Both the position numbers and the translations under genes were made by a program. Of a DNA stretch of 64,000 nucleotides, positions 55,680 through 64,000 are shown in pieces. Positions within the stretch are counted from its first letter, which is position 1. Every line of letters starts with the position of its first letter. Source of the stretch: Mesorhizobium neociceri. Lineage in GTDB: Bacteria; Pseudomonadota; Alphaproteobacteria; Rhizobiales; Rhizobiaceae. The DNA is taken from positions 682,001-746,000 of the forward strand of contig NZ_JACDTY010000001.1 of NCBI RefSeq assembly GCF_013520985.1, read 5' to 3'. Under the pieces are notes generated by a model. It saw only the letters and a list, made by a program, of their open reading frames with translations, was not told the origin of the DNA and made no database searches.

Positions 55680-56098
55680 GTAGGGCGCTCCTCGCCTCCC
55701 ATCACGGCCGCAACCTCGAGCTCGTCCTCGACGGCGTTCCGGTCGAGCAGCAGCCTTATGCGCTTGATGATGTCGTCGGTCGGCCCGTCGGCAAGCTCCT
55801 GATTGGTCATGTATGGAATACTAAGCGCTCGAGCGCGCGCCTGCGCCGCCTCGAAGCGCAATCGGGCTTCACCCGAACGGCCGTCTCGGATGCCGCGCCA
55901 GTAGGCGGAGAGCTCGTTGTCCAGCTGCTCGACGATCTTGCCGGCGCGGATGGCGCGGGGATCGTCAACGATGGCTATCCCGGTCGAAATGCGGACCAGC
56001 CCGCGGCGATCGAACTCTGTAAATTCCTTTGGAACGCGGCGAACGAGATACCAGGCGCCGTCCACTTTGTGTGGTTTGGCCTTAGCCTGTTTGATCAT
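55676..56098 (-). pseudogene. int: Tyrosine-recombinase integrase, only the N-terminus left
   Basis: From ATG 56098, about 141 residues match the start of the rhizobial phage-integrase type with an N-terminal DUF6538-like DNA-binding region (GAWYLVRRVPKEFTEFDRRGLVRISTGI, then RAGKIVEQLDNELSAYWRGI). The catalytic domain is absent: at about 55676 it fuses in antisense with the truncated Gp37Gp68 gene. It cannot be an active recombinase, so the remnant is fixed. Confidence 0.75.
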
Positions 56099-56262
56099 CC
56101 CCGCCGCCCCATGGTTACACGTATTGTTACAGACGATAAGGCCCACAACGGGCGAAGGAGGTCAAGGTCTATGCGGAAAATGGCGGAAACCGGCGCTTCT
56201 CGGGCGGGAGGTTTGGCTCCTCCAACATGATTCGTACAAGCGCAGTCTATCAGGCGTGAGGC

Positions 56263-57048
56263 TCATACACCAATTAGCTGGCGCAATGGGTTTGCCGGAT
56301 CGGCCAGCAGCTTTATAGCCAGCGCTAGGCAGATGATCACCAGCAGCGGCTTGATCAGCCGGGCGCCGATGCGGATGGCAAGACTGGCGCCGAGACGCGC
56401 ACCGAGGAACTGGGCGACGCCCATCATCAGCCCGATCTTCCAGTAGATGACGCCGGCCACGGCAAAGACGATGAAGCCGCCGATGTTGGAGGCGAAATTG
56501 AGCAGCTTGGTGTGCGCCGTCGCCTTGAGCACGCCGAAGCCGGCGAGGCTGACGAAGGCAAGCATGTAAAAGGAGCCGGCGCCGGGTCCGAACAGGCCGT
56601 CATAGAAGCCGACCGCGGGTGCGACCGTCAGCCCGAACAGGAAGGGCGACAGGCGCTCGGTGCGGTCGACATCGTTCATGTTGGGTTTCACGGCGAAGTA
56701 GAGTGCGATGGCGATCAACAACAGCGGCAGCAGCGCCCGCAGGAGATCGCCGGGCACGAATGCTGCCAGCAAGGCGCCGACGGCGCTGCCGGCAAGGGCG
56801 AGAAGTGCTGACGGAAGCTGGCGGCGCAGATCGACATGGCCATTCATGGCATAGTGGATTGTCGCCGACGCCGTGCCGAAGATGCCTTGCAGCTTGTTGG
56901 TTCCGAGCGCTGCGACCGGCGGGAAACCGGCAAGCAGCAGAGCCGGGATGGTGATCAGGCCGCCGCCGCCGGCTATCGAATCGACAAAGCCGGCTGCAAA
57001 GGCGGCGAAGGCGAGCATGATGACGGTCTGGGTGGCGAGGTCGGACAT
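56263..57048 (-). CDS. TauE/SafE family membrane permease
   Basis: A 261-residue, 7-8 segment membrane protein. The N-terminal FVDSIAGGGGLITIPALLLAG is the diagnostic TauE motif, and VPGDLLRALLPLLLIAIALYFAV and YDGLFGPGAGSFYMLAFV form the repeat half. The family exports sulfite or sulfonate-derived anions. In a window with sulfonium-type enzymes this could be connected, but there is no operon. ATG 57048 was chosen. Confidence 0.9.
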   Translation of the reverse strand: MSDLATQTVIMLAFAAFAAGFVDSIAGGGGLITIPALLLAGFPPVAALGTNKLQGIFGTASATIHYAMNGHVDLRRQLPSALLALAGSAVGALLAAFVPGDLLRALLPLLLIAIALYFAVKPNMNDVDRTERLSPFLFGLTVAPAVGFYDGLFGPGAGSFYMLAFVSLAGFGVLKATAHTKLLNFASNIGGFIVFAVAGVIYWKIGLMMGVAQFLGARLGASLAIRIGARLIKPLLVIICLALAIKLLADPANPLRQLIGV

Positions 57049-57226
57049 CGGTACTAAAGGCATTCCGGCGGGAAAGGTGGTGCCGCGCCTTCGACCACGG
57101 CGACCCGGTTTGCGCAAGACCGTTTCCGCGTGACGTCGATCCAAGCGCGTTGCGCTTGGATTTTCTGTGTTGCATGTCATTATCCCAGTACCGCTGGGCG
57201 GACTTGGGAAGGGGACACTGTTGGCG

Positions 57227-57652
57227 ATGGCTTTGCTCGATCAGATTCTTTCGATCTTCGACGGTGATCCCGGCGTGCGCAAGGTTGCCGACGATCCGGT
57301 GCTGTCGGCGGAACTCTTGATGCTGTTTCGCATGATACTGGCCGACGGTTCGGTGTCGGAGAGCGAGATGGTTGCCTTCCGGCGCATCTGCAAGGACGCT
57401 TTCGGCATCCCGGAAACCAGCATCGACGCGGTCATCGAATATCTCAACGAGTTCGGCTACGAGACCAACGGCTCGCAAGCCATCGCGCTGTTTCGCGATC
57501 TCGACGTCGAGCGGCGCAAGCTGCTGGCACGCCATATGGCGGAGATCGCCAAGGCAGATTCAAAACTGGCCGAGAGCGAGGTGCGGCTGCTGCGCCGCAC
57601 GCTCGACCTGCTCGACATCAGCCCGGTCGATGTGGTGAAGCCGGAGGAGTGA
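57227..57652 (+). CDS. TerB-like tellurite-resistance-family protein
   Basis: A 141-residue helical protein. LLMLFRMILADGSVSESEMVAFRRICKDAFGI and the second half RKLLARHMAEIAKADSKLAESEVRLLRRTLDLL show the TerB fold with acidic metal-binding residues. No other ter genes are in the window, so a stress or envelope role is uncertain. It is convergent with the ABC ATPase gene, 15 bases apart. Confidence 0.85.
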   Translation: MALLDQILSIFDGDPGVRKVADDPVLSAELLMLFRMILADGSVSESEMVAFRRICKDAFGIPETSIDAVIEYLNEFGYETNGSQAIALFRDLDVERRKLLARHMAEIAKADSKLAESEVRLLRRTLDLLDISPVDVVKPEE

Positions 57653-57667
57653 GCCGGCTGCGGCTGC

Positions 57668-59290
57668 TCACCCTTGTTCCTGCATCCGGCGTGCGATCGC
57701 TCGATGCAAATCTGGCGCTGCCGCCACCAGCGCCTTTGCCGCCTCGGATTGCGGATGGTCGAGCACGTCGCCGGTCTTGCCGCGCTCGACGATCCTGCCG
57801 TCATGCATGACCAGCACCTCGTCGGCGATGGCGCGGGCGACGGTCAGATCGTGGGTGATGAAGAGATAGGCGATGCCGAGTTTCTGGTTGAGCTCGGCGA
57901 ACAGATCGAGGATCTGGGCGCGGATCGAGACGTCGAGTGCGGAGACCGGTTCGTCGGCAACCACCAGCTTCGGCCTCGTGATGATGGCGCGGGCGATCGA
58001 CAGGCGTTGGCGCTGGCCACCCGAAAACTCATGCGGATATTTGTCCATGTCGCTGACGCCGAGGCCGACCTCGTGCAGCGCATGCGCCACCATCTCGCGC
58101 CGCTCGGCTGAAGTTGGCTTCTTCTCCAGCACATGCAGCGGTTCGGCCACCAGTTTCTCGACCTTCTGGCGTGGGTCGAAGGAGCCGTAAGGGTCCTGGA
58201 ACACCACCTGCATGTCGCGTCGCGCTGGCTTCAGCTCCGCTTCGCTCCTGCCGGTGATGGTCTCGCCGCGGAAGCGGATCGTTCCCGAGGTGGATTTGTC
58301 CAGCGCCAGGATCATGCGGGCAAGCGTGGACTTGCCGCAGCCGGAGCGCCCGACCAGCGCCACCGATTGGCCCGGCGCCAGCGACAAGGAGACGTCGTCG
58401 ACAGCGCGGATGGGAGGCGCGGGTTTGAACAGGGAGGTGCGCCGCCCGGGATAGTCGCGCGTCACGCCTTCGACCTCAAGCAGCGGTTTGCCCTGGCCGG
58501 TGGAATGCGCCTTGGCGCGCGCCGGCACATGCATCGAGGCCAGCGCCAGCTGGCGCGTGTAGGGATGCAGCTGTTCCGACAGCGTGCGTGCGGTGTCGCC
58601 GGCCTCCATCACCTCGCCATGGCGCAGGATGGTGATGCGGTCGGCCATTTCGGTCACGACGGCGAGGTCGTGCGAGATCAGCAGCAGGCCCATGCGGTTT
58701 TCGCTGACAAGGCCGCGCAACAGGTCGAGGATCTGCGCCTGCAGCACCACGTCGAGTGCCGTGGTCGGTTCGTCGGCGATGAGCAGCTTGGGTTTGAGCG
58801 CGCAGGCAATGGCGATGACGACGCGCTGGCGCTGGCCGCCCGACAGTTCGTGCGGATAGCGCGACAGCGGGAATTTCGCCTCGGGCAGGCCGACGCGGTC
58901 GAGCATTTTGCGCGCCCGGTCCTCGGCCTCGGCGCGGCTCGCTTTGGTGTGCCAGCGAATGCCCTCAGCGACCTGCTCGCCGATGGTTTTCACCGGGTTC
59001 AGCGCTGTCATCGGCTCCTGGAAGACCATGCCGATATCGTCGCCGCGCAGGGCGCACATCTGGTCCTCGGTGGCGGCGAGGATGTCAATGCCGTCGAAGC
59101 TGACGCGCCCGCTGGCGCGCGCTGCGTGCGGCAGAAGCTGCATGACGGTCAGCGCCGTCATCGACTTGCCGGAGCCGGATTCTCCGACCAGCCCCATCAC
59201 CTCGCCGGGCGCGACGGAGAGCTCGACCCCCTTCAGGATCGGCGTGTCGCCAATCGTCAGCGACAGGTTCTCGATCTCCAGCAGGCTCAT
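57668..59290 (-). CDS. ABC transporter ATPase, fused double domain (DppD-DppF)
   Basis: A 540-residue protein with two complete ATP-binding cassettes. First: Walker A GESGSGKS, signature LSGGQRQR and Walker B LLIADEPTTALD. Second: GRSGCGKS, FSGGQRQR and LVVADEPVSALD. It powers a dipeptide/oligopeptide/nickel-type importer with the two permeases and the binding protein upstream. ATG 59290 overlaps the permease stop (ATGA). Confidence 0.95.
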   Translation of the reverse strand: MSLLEIENLSLTIGDTPILKGVELSVAPGEVMGLVGESGSGKSMTALTVMQLLPHAARASGRVSFDGIDILAATEDQMCALRGDDIGMVFQEPMTALNPVKTIGEQVAEGIRWHTKASRAEAEDRARKMLDRVGLPEAKFPLSRYPHELSGGQRQRVVIAIACALKPKLLIADEPTTALDVVLQAQILDLLRGLVSENRMGLLLISHDLAVVTEMADRITILRHGEVMEAGDTARTLSEQLHPYTRQLALASMHVPARAKAHSTGQGKPLLEVEGVTRDYPGRRTSLFKPAPPIRAVDDVSLSLAPGQSVALVGRSGCGKSTLARMILALDKSTSGTIRFRGETITGRSEAELKPARRDMQVVFQDPYGSFDPRQKVEKLVAEPLHVLEKKPTSAERREMVAHALHEVGLGVSDMDKYPHEFSGGQRQRLSIARAIITRPKLVVADEPVSALDVSIRAQILDLFAELNQKLGIAYLFITHDLTVARAIADEVLVMHDGRIVERGKTGDVLDHPQSEAAKALVAAAPDLHRAIARRMQEQG

Positions 59291-60156
59291 CGCTGCCGCC
59301 GCGATTTCGGGTCGAGTATGTCGGCGATGCCGTCGCCGAGCAGATTGAGCCCGAGCACAGTGATGACGATGGCCATGCCGGGAAAGATCGCCATCCATGG
59401 CGCCACCACCATGCGCGTCTGCGCATCGAACAGCATGCGGCCCCAGCTCGGCATTGGCGGCTGGGCGCCGAGGCCGACATAAGACAGCCCGGCTTCGGCA
59501 AGGATGCCAAGCGCGAACTGGATGGTGCCTTGCACCAGAAGCAGCGTGGCGACGTTGGGCAGCACGTGTTCGATTGATATCTGCGTCTTGCTCTTGCCTG
59601 CGGCGCGCGCTGCAAGGATGAATTCGCGCGGCCAGATTGCCAGCGCTCCGGCGCGGGCGACGCGCGCAAACACCGGTATGTTGAAGATGCCGATGGCGAT
59701 GATGGCGTTGATGGCGCCCGGTCCGAAGATGGCGGTGATCATGATCGCCGACAGCAGCGCCGGGAAGGCGAAGACGAGGTCGTTCAGCCGCATCAGCGAC
59801 TCGTCGATCAGGCCGCCGCGAGCCGCTGCAAAGGCACCGAGCGGCACGCCGACGCCCATGCCGATGCCGACGGCGACCAGCGCCACGGCGATCGAATTGC
59901 GGGCGCCGACCATGATCATCGACAGGATGTCGCGGCCGAAATGATCGGTGCCGAACCAGTGCGCCGAAGAAGGCGCGAGCGTCTTGTCCGAAATCACCAG
60001 TTTGGTCACGTCATAGGGCGTCCAGACGTAGGAGATGAGCGCCATTGCCACAACCAACACCGTGATGACGAAGCCGATGAGGAAGGAGCGGTTGCGAAAC
60101 GCCTTGGCCAGAATACTGCCCAGCGTCTCCTCGGGGATGTCGATGTGCAGCGTCAT
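59287..60156 (-). CDS. ABC transporter permease (DppC-like)
   Basis: A 289-residue inner-membrane permease. The N-terminal HWFGTDHFGRDILSMIMVGAR and the EAA loop (RAAGKSKTQISIEHVLPN) are characteristic of DppC/OppC. About six membrane segments. ATG 60156 overlaps the previous stop. It forms the inner channel with the DppB-like subunit. Confidence 0.95.
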   Translation of the reverse strand: MTLHIDIPEETLGSILAKAFRNRSFLIGFVITVLVVAMALISYVWTPYDVTKLVISDKTLAPSSAHWFGTDHFGRDILSMIMVGARNSIAVALVAVGIGMGVGVPLGAFAAARGGLIDESLMRLNDLVFAFPALLSAIMITAIFGPGAINAIIAIGIFNIPVFARVARAGALAIWPREFILAARAAGKSKTQISIEHVLPNVATLLLVQGTIQFALGILAEAGLSYVGLGAQPPMPSWGRMLFDAQTRMVVAPWMAIFPGMAIVITVLGLNLLGDGIADILDPKSRRQR

Positions 60157-61100
60157 TGCCGGCCTCGAAGGCGCGGGTCGACGAACGCGTAGGAGACATC
60201 GACGACGAGGTTGACCGCGATGACGGCGACGACCAGCAGCATGACGATGCTTTCGACGACGATCAGGTCGCGCTGGGTGATCGCCTGGAACACCAGCCGG
60301 CCAAGGCCGGGCAGATAAAAGACGTTTTCGATGATGATGGTGCCGGCGATCAGGAAAGCGAATTGCAGCCCCAAAATGGTCAGCACCGGAATCATCGCGT
60401 TGCGCAGCGCATGCCGCCACAGCACGGCGCGGTAGGGCAGGCCCTTGGCGCGGGCAGTGCGGATATAGTCCTCGTTCAGCACCTCGATCAGCGCCGAGCG
60501 GGCGACGCGCGCCAGGATCGCCGCCTGCGGCAGAGCGAGTGCTACGGCCGGCAGCAGCAGTGATTTCAGCGCCGGCCAGACACCGGCGCTCCAGCCGGGA
60601 AAGCCGCCGGCCGGCACCAGCCGCAACCAGACGGCAAAGAGGTAGATCAGCATCAGCGCGAACCAGAAGTTCGGCACGGCGACGCCGAGCTGGGCGGCGC
60701 CCATGGCGATCGTGTCGCCGGCCCGGCCGCGCCGGCTGGCGGAATAGAGCCCGACGGGAATAGCGATGACGGTGGAGAGCGCCAGCGCGATCAGCGCCAG
60801 GGGTAGTGAAACGGCCATGCGTTCGCGCACAAGGTCGATGACCGGCACCGAATAGGTATAGGAGCGGCCGAAATCGAGGCTGAGCAGTCCGCCCACCCAA
60901 TGGAGGTAGCGCAGGACCAGCGGCGCGTTGAGCCCCATCTGGTCGCGCAGCAGTTCGACCTGGTCGGCGCTGGCGTTGAGGCCAAGCATCAGCCGCGCCG
61001 GGTCGCCGGGCAGGATTTCGAGCACGGCGAAGACGACCATCGAGGCCAGGATCAAGGTCGCGATGGCGATGACGAGGCGTTTTAGGAGGTAGGCGGTCAT
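60153..61100 (-). CDS. ABC transporter permease (DppB-like)
   Basis: A 315-residue permease. The N-terminal LLKRLVIAIATLILASMVVF, LEILPGDPARLMLG and the EAA loop (RTARAKGLPYRAVLWRHALRNAMIPVL) are typical of DppB/OppB. ATG 61100 has AGGAGG upstream. Between it and the binding protein lies the repeat at 61159-61317, which may tune relative expression. Confidence 0.95.
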   Translation of the reverse strand: MTAYLLKRLVIAIATLILASMVVFAVLEILPGDPARLMLGLNASADQVELLRDQMGLNAPLVLRYLHWVGGLLSLDFGRSYTYSVPVIDLVRERMAVSLPLALIALALSTVIAIPVGLYSASRRGRAGDTIAMGAAQLGVAVPNFWFALMLIYLFAVWLRLVPAGGFPGWSAGVWPALKSLLLPAVALALPQAAILARVARSALIEVLNEDYIRTARAKGLPYRAVLWRHALRNAMIPVLTILGLQFAFLIAGTIIIENVFYLPGLGRLVFQAITQRDLIVVESIVMLLVVAVIAVNLVVDVSYAFVDPRLRGRQ

Positions 61101-61158
61101 GGTGGAGGCGTTGGTGCGTTGCGCGTGGCGACGACCGGGCAAAGGTCGCGTTCCCGCC

Positions 61159-61317
61159 CACCCCCCTCTGTCCTGCCGGACATCTCCCCCTCAAGGGGGG
61201 AGATTGGCAGTTTCAGCGCCGGGCCTCTCTCCGTAGCGTTGGTGATTGGCGAAAGCAGAAATGAGAGCGCAATCTCCCCCCTTGAGGGGGAGATGCCCGG
61301 CAGGGCAGAGGGGGGTG
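61159..61317. repeat. Rhizobial palindromic repeat between binding protein and permease genes
   Basis: 47-base arms (61159-61205 and 61271-61317) of CT-rich sequence are near-complementary and enclose a ~65-base centre. CACCCCCCTCTG at one end pairs with its complement at the other. This is a common Mesorhizobium intergenic element. Located inside an ABC operon, it may act as a 3' stabiliser for the binding-protein transcript. Confidence 0.85.
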
Positions 61318-61353
61318 TGACGGAGCGCAAGCGCGGCCCTTTGGCCAACAGCC

Positions 61354-62832
61354 TCACTCGCTCCACTTCACCTTGGTCAGGTCATTCGCCTGGATCGGCG
61401 CGTTCTCCCACAGGCCCTGCAGCTTGGCGTCCCACACCCCGACCTTCGGCAGTTCGTAGAGGAAGCCAACCACGGCATCGTCGGCGAGTATCTTCTGCGC
61501 TTCGCCGAGCAGCGTGTTGCGCTTGGCGTCGTCGGAGGTGAGGTTCAGCTCGGCGATGATCTTGTCGAAGGCCGGGTTGTCGTAGTTGAAGTAATAGTCC
61601 TTGCGCGAATAGATATCGATGTCGTTGGGCTCGGTGTGGGAGACGATGGTCAGGTCGTAATCCTTCTTGGTGAACACCTGATCCAGCCACTGCGCCCATT
61701 CGACCGGAATGATCTCCAGATCGATGCCGACATCGCGCAGCTGCGAGGCGATGATCTCGCCGCCAAGCCGGGCATAGGAAGGCGGCGGCAGTTTCAGCGT
61801 CGCCTTGAAGCCGTTTTCCAGGCCAGCCTGTTTCAACAGTTCCTTGGCCTTGTCGACATTGTGCGGATAGAGGCCGGTGAGGTCGACATAGGCCTTGCTG
61901 GCGGGCGACATGTGCGAGCCGATCGGCACGCCGAGGCCGGCCGAGGCGCCGTCGATGATCGCCTTGCGGTCGAGCGCAAAGGCAATCGCCTGCCGCACCT
62001 CGAGCTTGTCGAAAGGCGGCTTCTTGTTGTTGATCGCGAGGATGGTCTCCCCCTCGGTCGAGCCGATCACCACCTTGAAACGTGGGTCGTCCTTGACCTG
62101 GGCGACGCTGTCGGGATCGAAGAAGGGAAAGGCCTGGATGTCGCCGGAGAGCAGTGCCGGCACGGCAGCAGCGGCATCGGGAACGATACGGAATTCGGCC
62201 TTGTCGAGGGATACCGGGGCACCCCAGTAGTTGTCCGATTTCACCAGCGTGATCGACGAGCCCTTGGCCCAGCTCTGGAATTTGAACGGGCCGGTGCCGA
62301 TGGGCTTTTCCTTGTTGGTCTCGGCGCTCTCGGGCGCCACGATCACCGCGTCACCCCAGCCCATATTGTAGAGGAACGAGCCTTGCGGGTTCTTCAGCGT
62401 CACCTTCACAGTCGCCGGATCGACGACGTCGACCGTGTCTATTGCCGCGAACAGGCCCTTTTGCGCGTTGACGGAATTGTCGGCGCGGGCGCGGTCGAGA
62501 GAGAATTTCACATCGCTGGCGTCGAAATCGGTGCCGTCATGGAATTTCACGCCGGTATGCAGCTTGAATGTATAGACCTTGCCATCGTCCGAGATAGCCC
62601 AGCTTTCGGCGAGATCGGGCAGCACTTCGCCGTTCGGGCCGATGCGGGTCAGGCCCTCGAAGACGTTGGCGTAGAGCACTTCGTCGATCGCCGCGGCCGC
62701 ACCGGCAGTCGGGTCGAGATGCGGCGGTTCGAGCGTAATGCCGATCACTAGGTCGGTGCGCGCGGCATATGCCTGAGAGCTGGTGGCCAGCGCCAACAGC
62801 GCGGCGGCAAGAATGGTTTTCCACAATTTCAT
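61354..62832 (-). CDS. ABC transporter solute-binding protein (family 5)
   Basis: A 492-residue periplasmic binding protein. A signal peptide (TILAAALLALATSSQAYAA) is followed by LVIGITLEPPHLDPTAGAAA and GTGPFKFQSW, typical of the DppA/OppA family. ATG 62832 was chosen because it starts the signal peptide. Its ligand may be a dipeptide or another small cation; unknown. It heads the ABC operon after the M20 peptidase gene, 122 bases upstream. Confidence 0.93.
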   Translation of the reverse strand: MKLWKTILAAALLALATSSQAYAARTDLVIGITLEPPHLDPTAGAAAAIDEVLYANVFEGLTRIGPNGEVLPDLAESWAISDDGKVYTFKLHTGVKFHDGTDFDASDVKFSLDRARADNSVNAQKGLFAAIDTVDVVDPATVKVTLKNPQGSFLYNMGWGDAVIVAPESAETNKEKPIGTGPFKFQSWAKGSSITLVKSDNYWGAPVSLDKAEFRIVPDAAAAVPALLSGDIQAFPFFDPDSVAQVKDDPRFKVVIGSTEGETILAINNKKPPFDKLEVRQAIAFALDRKAIIDGASAGLGVPIGSHMSPASKAYVDLTGLYPHNVDKAKELLKQAGLENGFKATLKLPPPSYARLGGEIIASQLRDVGIDLEIIPVEWAQWLDQVFTKKDYDLTIVSHTEPNDIDIYSRKDYYFNYDNPAFDKIIAELNLTSDDAKRNTLLGEAQKILADDAVVGFLYELPKVGVWDAKLQGLWENAPIQANDLTKVKWSE

Positions 62833-62954
62833 CGTGCAACTCCCAAATGCTCGGACCCTGGTGGATAGAAGCGTGATTTCGAGGTGGAGTAAATTGCGTT
62901 TCGTGCTCTGCAGCGGCGCCAGGAGGAATGTTTTTTCAGTTGATACCGGCGGGG

Positions 62955-64000
62955 TCAGCCGGTAGCCGTTCCTCTGAGCAGCACATTCAGCCCGATCGCC
63001 ATCACCTTCGCTGACTCGACCATGTCCGAGATACCGACCCACTCGTCGGGCCGGTGGGCGAGATCCAAAATGCCCGGACCATAGGCGATGCAGTCATAGA
63101 TGTGGCCGATACGGGCAATGTGCTTCTGGTCGTAAGTGCCTGGTGAAATGACATAATCCGGTTCGCGGTCGAAGATCGCCACGATGCCTTGCGCCACCGC
63201 CTTGACCACCGGCGCATCGCGCTCGGTCATCAGCGGCAGCACCTCCATCAAGTCGCGGATTTCATAGTCGAACTTTTTGCGCTCACGTTTCAGCCGGTCG
63301 AGGATGTCGGTCACCTCGCTTTTGACCGTGCCAAGGTCTTCCTCGAGCAGGAAGCGGCGGTCGATGGTCAGCCGGCAGGCATCCGGCACGTTGGGCGAGG
63401 GCAGGCCGGGGCGGAAATCCTCGGTCTGGCCGCCATGGATCGAGTTGATGTTCATGGTCGAGCGCTTTGCGCCTTCGGGCACCACCGGCATGCGCGTCAC
63501 CTTGCGGTCGAGCGCCGGAAACAGTTCGTCCTCAAAGGCCTGCAGCACGGCGCCCATGTGGCGCACCGCATTGTCGCCGAGGAAGGGCATCGAGCCATGC
63601 GCGATCTCGCCCTTGGTCTCGATCTCCGCCCACCAGACGCCGCGATGGCCAAGGCAGATGCGGTCCTTGTTCAGCGGCTCCGGGATGATGACGTGGTCCA
63701 CCTTGGGTTTCGAGAAATAGCCGAGCCCAGCCAGATGGGCGACGCCGCCGAAGCCACCGGACTCCTCGTCGACCGTGCCCGAGATCTCGATGGCGCCGGG
63801 AAAGTCGGGGAAAACCTCCATGAAGGCTTCGGCCGCGATGATCGAGGCGGCGAGGCCGCCCTTCATGTCGCAGGCGCCGCGCCCGTAAACCCGGCCGTCC
63901 TTCACCACGCCGGCAAAGGGATCGACGCTCCAGCCTTCGCCGGCTTCGACGACATCGATATGCGAATTGAAATGGACGCAGGCACCGGGCGAGCGGCCGT
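62955..64000 (-). CDS. M20 family metallopeptidase (ArgE/DapE type), 5' end beyond window
   Basis: The visible ~348 residues include the metal motifs HIDVV (H-x-D) near the window edge, DMKGGLAAS (Asp ligand), DEESGGFGG (catalytic Glu pair) and CIAYGPGILDLAHRPDEWV (His ligand). The family deacylates or hydrolyses N-acyl amino acids or dipeptides. Placed before a dipeptide-type ABC operon on the same strand, it probably acts on what that system imports. The N-terminal ~50-80 residues are outside the window. Confidence 0.9.
   Translation of the reverse strand, partial: GRSPGACVHFNSHIDVVEAGEGWSVDPFAGVVKDGRVYGRGACDMKGGLAASIIAAEAFMEVFPDFPGAIEISGTVDEESGGFGGVAHLAGLGYFSKPKVDHVIIPEPLNKDRICLGHRGVWWAEIETKGEIAHGSMPFLGDNAVRHMGAVLQAFEDELFPALDRKVTRMPVVPEGAKRSTMNINSIHGGQTEDFRPGLPSPNVPDACRLTIDRRFLLEEDLGTVKSEVTDILDRLKRERKKFDYEIRDLMEVLPLMTERDAPVVKAVAQGIVAIFDREPDYVISPGTYDQKHIARIGHIYDCIAYGPGILDLAHRPDEWVGISDMVESAKVMAIGLNVLLRGTATG

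Larger units (their letters stand above)
51859..56134. mobile_element. Decayed prophage or integrative remnant
   Basis: The 10-base direct repeat TGTTACAGAC occurs at 51859-51868 and 56125-56134. Between lie small phage-type genes with ATGA overlaps, a DnaJ-like protein, a secreted collagen-like protein, a truncated Gp37Gp68-type gene and a truncated integrase whose 5' end is 27 bases from the right repeat. The repeats could be att or integrase-binding sites; that role is inferred, and no tRNA gene adjoins. Confidence 0.55.

Noticed and set aside
51859..56134. tRNA gene as attachment site for the prophage remnant
   Set aside because: No tRNA-like sequence was seen on either side.
1..64000. 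CRISPR array, rRNA, tRNA or B12 riboswitch
   Set aside because: No regular spaced repeats or rRNA/tRNA sequence seen. The region before cobQ and the corrinoid genes has no clear B12-box by eye; a covariance-model search would settle this.

Overview
The window reads as chromosomal DNA of a GC-rich alphaproteobacterium of the Rhizobiales. Gene content, codon use, DUF1127 proteins, an LsrB/VtlR-type LysR regulator and rhizobial intergenic palindromes all point to Mesorhizobium or a close relative. This is inference from recognised protein families; no database search was run. No rRNA, tRNA or CRISPR array was seen.

Layout. 1-5.1 kb: partial DUF1778 antitoxin, a GlxA-type AraC regulator, a 44-residue small protein, and an LsrB/VtlR-like LysR regulator flanked by two DUF1127 genes. 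5.2-6.9 kb: an AT-richer island with one unrecognised EF-hand/beta-barrel-like protein. 7-18 kb: a corrinoid methyl-transfer and one-carbon cluster. It holds an ASKHA ferredoxin-type activator, a pterin-binding methyltransferase, MetF, a MetV-like Cys-rich partner, a 'virulence factor' family protein, a formyltransferase-like protein, DUF1638, a corrinoid protein, an MttB-family methyltransferase without an in-frame stop, and an Fe-S protein. 18-23.7 kb: dienelactone hydrolase, BaiN/YhiN-like flavoprotein, an ECF sigma factor with a VWA membrane protein, and a small protein. 23.8-37.6 kb: betaine-homocysteine-type methyltransferase, XRE regulator, desaturase, PhnD-like binding protein, an M24 protein very like DMSP lyase DddP, GT39, an FAD/GcvT dimethylglycine-dehydrogenase-like enzyme and a second MttB. 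37.9-48.7 kb: MFS, prolyl oligopeptidase, aminotransferase, MmsB, isobutyryl-CoA-type dehydrogenase, a cupin with the full DMSP-lyase residue set, and CobQ. 48.8-50.2 kb: inverted 45-bp repeats and an IS110-family element. 50.2-51.8 kb: VOC protein, AraC regulator, small membrane protein. 51.9-56.1 kb: decayed prophage with a secreted collagen-like protein. 56.3-64 kb: TauE, TerB-like protein, a dipeptide-type ABC transporter and a partial M20 peptidase.

How the genes may work together (inference): the MttB enzymes take a methyl group from a quaternary amine such as glycine betaine and pass it to the corrinoid protein. The pterin-binding enzyme moves it to tetrahydrofolate, and MetF/MetV oxidise methyl-H4F. 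The ASKHA protein reactivates Co(II), Bmt and the dimethylglycine dehydrogenase handle further methyl groups, and CobQ contributes to cobamide synthesis. Two DNA motifs tie the parts together: a TTTGCGAC/GTCGCAAA site near glxA, mttB and the MetF operon, and a GATATAAAG/CTTTATATC palindrome before the pterin methyltransferase and bmt. Two unrelated DMSP-lyase-like proteins in the same 64 kb suggest that sulfonium as well as ammonium betaines may be substrates.
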